From: Aphanomyces cochlioides
Taxonomy: Eukaryota > Oomycota > Saprolegniomycetes > Saprolegniales > Verrucalvaceae
DNA: 64,000 nucleotides
Reading direction: 5' to 3'
Assembly: GCA_019828595.1 (NCBI GenBank)
Contig: JAHQRK010000002.1
Span: 3,038,001-3,102,000, forward strand
Shown: positions 9,884 to 17,775 of the stretch, piece after piece
Numbering within the stretch: position 1 is the first letter of the stretch
How the letters are laid out: every line of letters starts with the position of its first letter
The notes under the pieces: generated by a model
Told to the model about the DNA's origin: nothing
The model's database searches: none
The model's input: only the letters and a program-made list of their open reading frames with translations
Program-made: the position numbers and the translations under genes

Positions 9884-10756
9884 TTAGATCAATGGCATAG
9901 CAGCACTCATGAGTAAAAGAGCGAAAGCTGGCAACGAGACGATGGATGCGGAAGATGCTGGTGTCGTTGCTTTGGGCACCGCGGTGGCGGCCGGTTCCGT
10001 CGATGCTGGCGGGTTGGCAGCGAGCCACTTCTTCTGGGCGTCCTCCGTGCAAAAGATGCGACTGCCATAGAGATTCTTGAGCTGGTCGTTCACAAGACTA
10101 GACCCTTGAGAAGCCAAGAGGGAAGTGCCTTGGGTTTTGAAGGCGCTTTCGATAGTATTCGTCGCGTCGTAAACATTAGTCGGTGTGCCCATGAGGTTGA
10201 GTACAATATCAAGCGATGGAAGGATCTTAGCTTTGGAGATCGTGAGGTTCTGGAGGTACGGAAAGGTTTCGCTGCAGGTAGCTGTGATCGTCATGGAGAT
10301 TGTCTTGTTGGACCCGCAGCACGTCGCAGTATCATCAGCGACTTTGGTGCAGCCGACTTTGGGCAAGCAAGCTTCGACTTTGAGGCTCAATGGGAGGCTC
10401 TTGAAGGTCACCGCGGCATCCAGCGTGATAGAACCATTCGTATCGGGTGTGAGCTGAAGCGTATCGACGGACAAAGAGTTGAGACCTGAAATCCACCGCG
10501 CTTCGATGTTGTACAACGACGTCGAGTTCGCAAAGAGATTGCCAATGTTCGTGCAGGGCTTTGGGGGATTGTCCACCGCCGAGCAGTTGCCAACCGTGGC
10601 TGGGAGCGCCGTGGATGCCAAGCTAGCAATGAGAGGTTTGTACGACGTGATAAGGCTCGACAGTGCTTGAGGCAGGACTGGCGGCTGTGTGGAGTCTTGG
10701 GCAGTGCATTGTGAGGCCAGGAGCATGCCAAAGAGGGCGAGAGCTTTGAGAGCCAT
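9884..10756 (-). CDS. Secreted GPI-anchored Cys-rich protein, array member 3
   Basis: 290 aa from the ATG at 10756, which opens a signal peptide (MALKALALFGMLLASQCTA). An in-frame ATG at 10927 would add 57 non-conserved residues and is less likely. The domain carries PVLPQALSSLI, VGNC, PPKPCTNIGNLF, EARWISGLNSL, FKSLPLSLKVEACL, TATCCGSNKT, CSETFPYLQN and a closing LYGSRIFCT. A short Thr/Ala-rich linker leads into a hydrophobic tail for a GPI anchor. The gene diverges from member 4, with 188 bp between the two ATGs, so the pair probably shares a promoter region. Confidence 0.87.
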   Translation of the reverse strand: MALKALALFGMLLASQCTAQDSTQPPVLPQALSSLITSYKPLIASLASTALPATVGNCSAVDNPPKPCTNIGNLFANSTSLYNIEARWISGLNSLSVDTLQLTPDTNGSITLDAAVTFKSLPLSLKVEACLPKVGCTKVADDTATCCGSNKTISMTITATCSETFPYLQNLTISKAKILPSLDIVLNLMGTPTNVYDATNTIESAFKTQGTSLLASQGSSLVNDQLKNLYGSRIFCTEDAQKKWLAANPPASTEPAATAVPKATTPASSASIVSLPAFALLLMSAAMPLI

Positions 10757-10944
10757 GGCGAGAAAAGGCGAGAAGGCAAGCTCCAGTTGGCGAGCCAAAA
10801 TATTCACTTGATCAGTGTAAACTTGCACTTTTTGTAATAAAATACATTTCAATACAAAATGCAAGATATTTTTATAAGTCGAGGTTGAAACGACATGTGT
10901 GTGACACACATCGATGAACTTTTTCATTTATCAAGTGGTGGTCG

Positions 10945-11925
10945 ATGTGGTGTCGCTTGGTCTTTGCGGCGATTGCTGCTGCTTTAGCGACGGCTGCGCC
11001 TGCGTCCAAGCAAGACAGTCTTCTACAAGGAGCTCCAGTGCTTCCCGATGTCCTGGCGACCTTGATTGCGGCCTATAAACCTCTTCTTGGCAACTTTGCC
11101 AAGTCGCAACTCCCAGCAACGATCGGCAATTGTGGCCAAGGCAACCCGCCGCTGCCATGCTCGGAGAGCGGCAATCTGTACGAAACCAACAATACGTTTT
11201 ACAAAGTGCGCGCTGGATGGATCTCGGGCATCAATACGATGACGTTGAATTCGTTGGATGCGACGTTCGACGATTCGGGTAATATGGCCCTCACATTGGC
11301 TGTCAACTTTGCCCAGCTTCCCATGAGTCTCAAAGTGGATGGGTGCGGCGGCTTCCTTGGATGCGTCAATGTCTTGGACAATTCGAATTCATGCTGCGGC
11401 TCCAACAAGACTGTCGTCATGACCGCGACTGCCAACTGCAGCGAATCGTATCCGTTCATCTCGGGCTTTGCAGTCACGACCACCAAGATCACACCTGCCA
11501 TCAACGTTCAAATCGATATCCTCGGCAAGACGTTTGATGTACGCGATGTCACGCCCTCGATCGAGAGCGGATTAAAGGATGCAGCGGGCAGCTTTCTTGC
11601 TGCGAAGGGGGTTGAACTCTTAAACTCCGAGATCAAATCGCTCTTTGGCGACAAGATCTACTGCTCTCAAAAATCCAAGAACGCACAAACACCCGCGCCA
11701 ACGACCACTACAGTCGCTCCAACACCGTCACCGACGAATGCCACCACGACAACCGCCCCGTCGTCCACCTCAACGACTTCAACCAGTGTTGATGGCTCTA
11801 CCCCGGCTAGCACTTCCTCTAGTCCTGCATCGACAACGACGGCCGCTCCAAAGTCTTCAGCTGCTTCATTCTATCACGGCTGGACTTTGCTCGTCGGTGC
11901 TGTTGCAGCTCTCTTTCTTAACTAA
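10945..11925 (+). CDS. Secreted GPI-anchored Cys-rich protein, array member 4
   Basis: 326 aa with a signal peptide (MWCRLVFAAIAAALATAAP) and the family domain: PVLPDVLATLIAAYKPLL, IGNC, PPLPC, AGWISGINTM, FAQLPMSLKVDGC, SNSCCGSNKT, CSESYPFI, and LFGDKIYCSQK. A Thr/Pro/Ser-rich stalk of about 70 residues and the tail HGWTLLVGAVAALFLN predict a GPI anchor. It differs from members 2 and 3 in using GI instead of GL after ARWIS and in its longer stalk. Those traits it shares with members 1 and 5. Confidence 0.87.
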   Translation: MWCRLVFAAIAAALATAAPASKQDSLLQGAPVLPDVLATLIAAYKPLLGNFAKSQLPATIGNCGQGNPPLPCSESGNLYETNNTFYKVRAGWISGINTMTLNSLDATFDDSGNMALTLAVNFAQLPMSLKVDGCGGFLGCVNVLDNSNSCCGSNKTVVMTATANCSESYPFISGFAVTTTKITPAINVQIDILGKTFDVRDVTPSIESGLKDAAGSFLAAKGVELLNSEIKSLFGDKIYCSQKSKNAQTPAPTTTTVAPTPSPTNATTTTAPSSTSTTSTSVDGSTPASTSSSPASTTTAAPKSSAASFYHGWTLLVGAVAALFLN

Positions 11926-12159
11926 TTGGACATATCCTGTTCACAAAGTTGTGTCCTCAACAGTGTGTGCAGCGCAAACCTCTCTTCAGCCTTAGCTGAT
12001 GAACACGATTGATTCCCCCCGTGTTTTCCAAGGATGTCCCCGTTCAGAACAACGAGGATTGCATCGATTTCTTCCTCTAAGAGGGAATCCAAGCTTTGGA
12101 ATGCTGTAGCTCTATCAGCGTTCGCCACCAAATCAATTTCGTATGTAGTGAGGGAATAA

Positions 12160-12222
12160 AAACCCTGCAACCCCAAAAGCTGGAAACCCTAAACCCCTTA
12201 ACCCTTAACCCCTTAACCCCTC
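12160..12222. repeat. Telomere-like degenerate repeat (CCCTAAACCCCTTAACCC)
   Basis: A C-rich run containing AACCCTGCAACCCC, AAACCCTAAACCCC, TTAACCC and TTAACCCC. It lies about 120 bp upstream of the ATG of array member 5. The same AAACCCTGCAACCCC block opens the repeat at 41994. The rest of the gap (11926-12338) has no gene. Confidence 0.75.
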
Positions 12223-12338
12223 AGCTCAGAAAATTTCAACAACTGAATCTCGAAGCGGAATGTTTCGTGCGTGTTCCAATATCGCTCGATGAACCACGGT
12301 GGGTTTGGCCCACATCCCAAGTGACAGAGGAGAAACAA

Positions 12339-13367
12339 ATGCGACCGCTCTCGTGGCTCCTGTCGTTCACGCTCTTGAGCTTGTCTGCTTCGGCGGCGGA
12401 TGCGCAGCTCTCAGGGCTTGGACCTCCCGTGCTCCCGGACGTGCTGTCGACCTTGCTAGCAGCGTACAAACCACTGCTCTCCAAGTATGCTGAAGCGAAT
12501 CTCCCAGCAACAGTCGGCAACTGCAAAGAAGGCAACCCGCCGCCCAATTGCACTGAAATTGGCAACTTGTTTGAAGAGAAGAAGACTTTTTACCACGTCA
12601 AAGCGCGGTGGATTTCAGGCATTAATACGATGCGCCTGGAAGATCTCAACATGGTGTTTGACCCCGTCACTGGCGCCATGACGCTCAATATCAAAGTGCA
12701 TTTTGATCAACTACCAGCTAGTCTCCTAGTTGAAGCCTGCGCTGGTGCGCTTGGCTGCAGCAAGTTTCTCGACAACACACAGACATGTTGTGGCACCAGC
12801 AAGACGGTGGCTATGACGGCCACGGCTAAGTGCAGCGAGAAGTATCCTTTTCTCCAATCTCTCATTATCACAAATGCAACAATTGTGCCTGGCATTGGAC
12901 TCACTCTTGACATCTTTGGCAGTCCATTCCAAGTGGCAGATGTGACGCCGTCGGTTGTCAAGGGACTCAAGGATGCTTTGGGCACATTTCTGTCCACACA
13001 AGGGCTCGACCTCTTCAACACGCAGATAAAGTCGCTCTTTGGTGACAAAGTGTACTGCTCACGAGCCTCCCGCGACGCTCAACAGCCCAGTACGACGCCA
13101 GTAACTCTGCCACCAACAATGACTCCACGAACGACAATTGAACCCACGACTGCCGCCCCACCGGCCACAACCGTCGATGGAACAACCAAGGATGCAGTTG
13201 TGGATGGACAAACGACGACGCCACCGCCCTCGCCGACTGCTCCGGCCAGTGAAACCCAAACGCCAACTCAAACGAAAGCTCCCACGACAACGCTACGCCC
13301 GTCAGCTGCACAAATCTCAAGTGCTCTGCTTCCCCTCGCCATTGCTATCGTCGTCTGCCTTGTGTAA
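12339..13367 (+). CDS. Secreted GPI-anchored Cys-rich protein, array member 5
   Basis: 342 aa from the ATG at 12339, the start of a signal peptide (MRPLSWLLSFTLLSLSASAA). The open frame continues upstream only through the telomere-like repeat. The domain contains PVLPDVLSTLLAAYKPLL, VGNC, PPPNCTEIGNLF, ARWISGINTM, FDQLPASLLVEAC, TQTCCGTSKT, CSEKYPFL and LFGDKVYCSR. A stalk of nearly 80 Thr/Pro-rich residues ends in a hydrophobic GPI-type tail (SSALLPLAIAIVVCLV). It is similar to member 4 and in the same orientation, which suggests a tandem duplication. Confidence 0.86.
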   Translation: MRPLSWLLSFTLLSLSASAADAQLSGLGPPVLPDVLSTLLAAYKPLLSKYAEANLPATVGNCKEGNPPPNCTEIGNLFEEKKTFYHVKARWISGINTMRLEDLNMVFDPVTGAMTLNIKVHFDQLPASLLVEACAGALGCSKFLDNTQTCCGTSKTVAMTATAKCSEKYPFLQSLIITNATIVPGIGLTLDIFGSPFQVADVTPSVVKGLKDALGTFLSTQGLDLFNTQIKSLFGDKVYCSRASRDAQQPSTTPVTLPPTMTPRTTIEPTTAAPPATTVDGTTKDAVVDGQTTTPPPSPTAPASETQTPTQTKAPTTTLRPSAAQISSALLPLAIAIVVCLV

Positions 13368-13407
13368 ATTGTCAATCAATGTATTCATGTCAACAAAGTC
13401 CTGCAGC

Positions 13408-14157
13408 TTACTGAGAGCTGCCTGCATGCTTGGCGATTGCTGCTACCACAATCAAATAAATGAGCAACACAAAAATCGTCAAGGCCATGCGATGCTTCGC
13501 CGCTTCGACTTGTTCTTGGAGACGAGTGACGTCGGTTTGGACATCTTCAAGCGTCATGCGCAGCACTTCAATCGTTTCAATCGCTACTGGCATCAAGATC
13601 ACAGTGAATTTGGCTGGCCACTGGCCAAAGAGCTCCGTTTCGACCATCAACTCGATCGTTCCATCTTCACGGGGCACTGCATCAACTTTGGGCGACGCTG
13701 GAGAACTCTTCCAGTAGAGCTACGACAACCAGTTCCGTCAACTTGACGATACGATGAGCAAACCTGAATGGAGGCGAACAAAATGGCTGCTAGGGACTGC
13801 GCGTCTCGAGTCGGACTCTGAGCCAGCAAGGCTTTCTACAACTCGGGCATGAAGACGGACAGGAAAGAGAGGAACCTCCAGCAAGGTGAAGAACATGGCT
13901 TGTGGAATCTGGACATCGTGTTTCTCCGAGGGAAATGTCGACACATCGACAACGCATTCCCTACGAGGCGATATATGACGATGGCTTTGCAGGACGCACC
14001 ACTTGGCCTTGAGTCGTTTCGATTCAAGACGAAGACGAGAGCTAGTTGCTTTGCTGTCTTGCTCCTTCACGTTCGGCTCGAGACGCACAAGGAATCCGCC
14101 AGCAATGGGAAACGACGGGAAGATGAGCGTTGGCAACGTGTGCGAGAATGCAGACAT
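13408..14157 (-). CDS. Unknown tail-anchored membrane protein with coiled coil
   Basis: Two exons (14157-13764 and 13697-13408) joined across a 66-nt intron give 227 aa. No family is recognised. The N-terminal part looks beta-rich. Before the C-terminus there is a short coiled coil (EDVQTDVTRLQEQVEAAKH), and the protein closes with one strong membrane segment (LTIFVLLIYLIVVAAIA) and seven polar residues. This is the layout of a tail-anchored protein. A stretch near the N-terminus (LPTLIFPSFPIAGGFLVRL) resembles LPKLKFPKLPNMRGFHVIV in the next gene, so the two may be diverged duplicates. The splice acceptor at 13698 was chosen because it keeps frame; a neighbouring AG would not. Confidence 0.55.
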
Positions 14158-14375
14158 CGAAGGCAAATGGAGGAATGAACACGAAACGACCTCGGTTAGT
14201 TCACATCATAGTCACAATGGATCGAGTCGACGAAAAACGAGTTGGAATATTCTGACGACCGTTGGGCAGGATAGTTCCACTGCCATGGAGAAGAAGCCGA
14301 CCAACTGCCTCATGAGGAGCACCTCATGGACACTGTGAAGGATGGAGTTTGATGAGATGAAGCAGTCAATTCCCA

Positions 14376-15185
14376 TTAATTCTTAATAGTTCTAGCCTCG
14401 TTGCAATGCCAGTGGGTTTCGTTCATCATGATAAGCAGATTAACAAGAGTAGTCGCGGCGAAGACTCCCACTTTGACAGGAGGGGGAACTAAAGCACAAG
14501 CTACGAGACCGACAGCGGTGACTACTGTACACTTTCCTTCAGGAGTTGCTAGGAATTCTTCAGCAGCTTTCTTGAATGACTTGCTGGCTTGAGGCTTTGG
14601 AGTTTCTCCTTTCTCTTGGGTGAACTTGCTGGTTCGAGGTTTTGGATCTTCTTTAGGTGCTTGGCGTGGTTTGGTAACTTCCTCCATCATAAACATCACT
14701 CGAATTGGTTCAGCCATCGTTGGTCTCTTGATTGTCAACGTGAGAGTTGGGACGCCGTTGATATTGAAATCAACTTGCTGGCTACGAATACGCCGACTCT
14801 TGCCCCAATTTTGCTGCTTTAATGCTTTCTACTGTCGTTCAGATCAACTGCGAAGAGCCAACGATGAACCTGGAGTTGAGTCAGCCCTTCCGAAGTTATA
14901 GCCCACGACGGCACAGCAAACTCCGACGCGAGAATTTTCAATTGGCCGTCACTCAAGAGATCGCGCCAATCGGCCAAGTCGCATTCCCTACCAAAAGTCC
15001 ATTCAGAGTCCACCTTCGAGCCACACCAACCACGTTCGGATCTCTCCCTGCATCGTCGTGATAGACAGCCGCGATGCTCTCACAATGACATGAAATCCAC
15101 GCATGTTGGGCAACTTTGGAAACTTCAGCTTGGGCAATTTCAAGTCAAATTCCACCGTCGGTGGACTACGCTCTCGTGGGGACAT
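14376..15185 (-). CDS. Unknown small membrane protein, three exons
   Basis: Exons 15185-15031, 14987-14870 and 14828-14376 are separated by introns of 43 and 41 nt and encode 241 aa. No family is recognised. The first half has the LPKLKFPKLP repeat and an acidic/tryptophan-rich region (WECDLADWRDLLSDG). The second half is Lys/Pro-rich and is followed by a hydrophobic stretch near the C-terminus (VVTAVGLVACALVPP...VGVFAATTLVNLLIMM), probably one hairpin or two short membrane segments. It is divergent from the broken array member at 15482. It may be a distant duplicate of the gene at 13408-14157. Confidence 0.5.
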
Positions 15186-15481
15186 TACGCTTTACAAAAT
15201 GACCACAGTGTCAACTTTCAACGGTGGCGTTCAGGTCTCCAACCGTCAGATCTATCAAGTGACAAAAGTGACCACCGTGAGAAAATCTCGCACTTGTCAT
15301 GCCTTTCTCTTGAGCTGTCGTTGAGCTTGCCGACGATCGTACCTCCGTCTTCCGTCGCTTCTACTTTTCAGTCCTCGGCTGTAACCAACGTATCCATGAG
15401 TCGACAGATCTTTGAGCACATCACTCAACCCCTGAGCCTGTCGCGTTGTCGTGTTCTCGACACTTTTTCTTTCGTTTCGCC

Positions 15482-16235
15482 ATGCGCTGGGTCCGCGTCT
15501 TGCTTGTCATGACGATGCTCCTCTTGGCCGCCGAACCAGCTTTCAGCGCTCGACGTATAGCTGGCAATTCGACAAATACGACAGCCGACAATGTATCGCT
15601 GCGAGCATTCTTGACGCCAATGCTGCCTTCTCTTCGAGACTCGCTTCCAGCGATTCTTGATGGACTGATCCCAATGTCGTATGGAAATTGCAAAGGCGAC
15701 GTCAGACCTTCCACAGCCGTGCATTGGGTCGACGGATCTGTACACATCGACTGGCGTCTTTTACCGCATCCGCGCTCGGTGGATTGCCGGCTTGAATGTG
15801 ATCCACTTCGACACGTTTGACGTCCAATTCGACCGCAATGGATCGATGCTGCTCAAGGTATCCGCCCGCTTTGATGCGTTTCCAATGAGCGTTCAAGTCG
15901 ACGCATGCTTGGGGTATTTCTGCACGGGAGTGCTCAACAACACAGATACTTGCTGCGGCACCAACAAGACGTTGACTGTCGTCGCCCGTATCGGATGCTG
16001 CACGACTCCACCATTCTTGTGCAAGCCTTCCGTGGTTTCTGCCGACGTGACGCCGTTCGTCTCGGCGATTGTGAACGTCTTTGGAGCCAAGATAGACGTC
16101 TGGGACCTCACGCCGACATTCACATCGGTGCTGCGTGACCAAGTTGAGTCTGTTGTGCTCGCCCATACGATTGATTCGATCAACGATCTTCTCGTCGACA
16201 ACTTAGGAGATGAAATTGTCTGCGCCTTGGATTAA
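15482..16235 (+). pseudogene. Array member 6, frameshifted and lacking stalk and GPI tail
   Basis: A signal peptide (MRWVRVLLVMTMLLLAAEPAFS) and the first part of the family domain run to YGNCKGD at about 15700. The rest of the domain then continues in the next frame as SDLPQPC, ARWIAGLN, FDAFPMSVQVDACL, DTCCGTNKT and LGDEIVCALD. Counting between the two conserved Cys codons gives 31 nt, one base more than a whole number of codons. The protein would stop right after the domain, without the Ser/Thr stalk and hydrophobic tail found in the other five members. Either it is a pseudogene or, if the frameshift is a sequencing error, a soluble secreted form. Confidence 0.7.
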
Positions 16236-16290
16236 TCCAGTCGAGTTTCCATCCTTGAGTGTTTCTTCACCATCGCTTCACTGCGGAGCA

Positions 16291-17019
16291 TCATGGAGCA
16301 GTTCTGGCTGATTGAAAGCGAATTGATGGATGCCGACGGAGAAATCCACGCCAGAAACTATTGCTTGGCCGTCCGTTGGCAAATGGATTGGGGCGATTCC
16401 GCTGCTTGAGATGGACAATCAATTCTTCTGCTGCTTGAGCTTGAGTCAAGAAGACGCCTTGAGTTTCCTGGCGAAGAATCCACTGCTGGGCGATCAATGC
16501 CTCTTCAAAGACGGGCAACTTGAGCTGCGCGCCAGGCTTCCCCCGTCGTCTTGGATCTTTCACGTGTTGATGCACGGTAGCATGAGGAATTGTATTCAAG
16601 GGCAGTCGGAATTTTAATTCAGCTGCTCGCGACGCTTGTCGGCATCCACATTTGTTGTCCTTGGCGTACTGCACTGCATATGCCAATTGCTCCTTGGAGT
16701 ACAATGGCGGATTAGGCGAGGCTGTAGTCGACCTGCTTTGGGAAGCAGACCCTGTCGAGTCGAGAATATGATGCCATCGAGCAAGACGAGTCAATTCAGC
16801 TCGCTTGACGTCAAACATCGTCGCTGCATTGGCAATTGTCGCGGAGACGGTCGTTTTCAAGTGGTTCCAAGCGTCTCGATAGGACAAACTCAAGCTGCAG
16901 GGGAAGCACTTCCAGTTGGCAGACTGCACGGCATATGGAAAGACATTGCACACGTAGATAGGCACGTTCTGGCGGCACACGACGCAGCGCAGAGCGTCGA
17001 GTTGACTTTGACGTGGCAT
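16291..17019 (-). CDS. HTH CENP-B-type (pogo-derived) DNA-binding protein
   Basis: 242 aa. The N-terminus has a possible zinc-binding knuckle (CVVC ... CNVF ... CFPC) and is followed by two helix-turn-helix units. The first is psq-like (YSKEQLAYAVQYAKDNKCG) and ends in KDPRRRGKPG. The second is the CENP-B box type: FEEALIAQQWILRQETQGVFLTQAQAAEE, then FWRGFLRRHPSIRF. This is the DNA-binding half of pogo/Tigger transposases. The DDE half is absent and the frame closes shortly after the second HTH, so this is a domesticated or truncated derivative. The role is presumably DNA binding; the target is unknown. Confidence 0.7.
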   Translation of the reverse strand: MPRQSQLDALRCVVCRQNVPIYVCNVFPYAVQSANWKCFPCSLSLSYRDAWNHLKTTVSATIANAATMFDVKRAELTRLARWHHILDSTGSASQSRSTTASPNPPLYSKEQLAYAVQYAKDNKCGCRQASRAAELKFRLPLNTIPHATVHQHVKDPRRRGKPGAQLKLPVFEEALIAQQWILRQETQGVFLTQAQAAEELIVHLKQRNRPNPFANGRPSNSFWRGFLRRHPSIRFQSARTAP

Positions 17020-17775
17020 GTCTTCGTCATTTCATTTCGAATGGCTCAAATGGCCACATCTTTATCCGGAAAATTTGCCTCTCCCACGACGACACGACGA
17101 CAAGATGAAGCATATACTGCAGTCGACCCTGCCAACGCCAACGACAGCTTTAATCCCAGCAGCTCCTTGTCAAGAGGCTACCGAAGGAATTTGAATCGTA
17201 GATTAGACTGCCTTGCAGCTATTCAAGCCTCAAGCACAATTGTGAGTTGTGAAAGTGTGTATACATATTAACTGGACAACTTGACCAGATTTGGGCGGAT
17301 CTTCTATTTTAGCCCTCTATCACCCTCCATGCGGCAAAGCCAACGCGATACTGGACTCTGAGAGAGCTCATTGAGGGCCACTTGATTGCTGAATGCATCG
17401 GAACCGACAGGAGTGGCAAAAAGTGATATACTCGAGGCATCGTAGGGAATAGATACACGCGGGGTTCAGAGGCTACTAGGCTACACCATGAGAGCAAATA
17501 GCAGCGGATTGAGACAATAAAGAGTGATCTGTGGAGACAAGCAGCTCCTCAGTGAGCGAGCTATGATGAACTTTCAATGCACACTCCATAGCATTGAGTA
17601 GTTCTTATAAGTTAGTGTGCAGCTTGGAATCACCGGCTTTCAAGTGTAGTGGCATATATTCCCACACCATTCTCGATGTAAAATAAACTTGAATAAAGTA
17701 TGAAATATCTTCCGTCCGATGGATTATCCGGAATTTTAGTGAAGTTGACTTGGACATCATTGATCCTTTCGCGGC
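17020..17775. other. Intergenic region between the HTH gene and RanGAP
   Basis: About 750 bp without a supportable gene. It contains two TATCCGGA-type motifs, at 17063-17070 (44 bp upstream of the HTH gene) and 17725-17732 (44 bp upstream of the RanGAP ATG). Confidence 0.5.

Noticed and set aside
12096..12338. Possible N-terminal extension of array member 5
   Set aside because: The open frame runs through a telomere-like repeat; a proper signal peptide starts at 12339.
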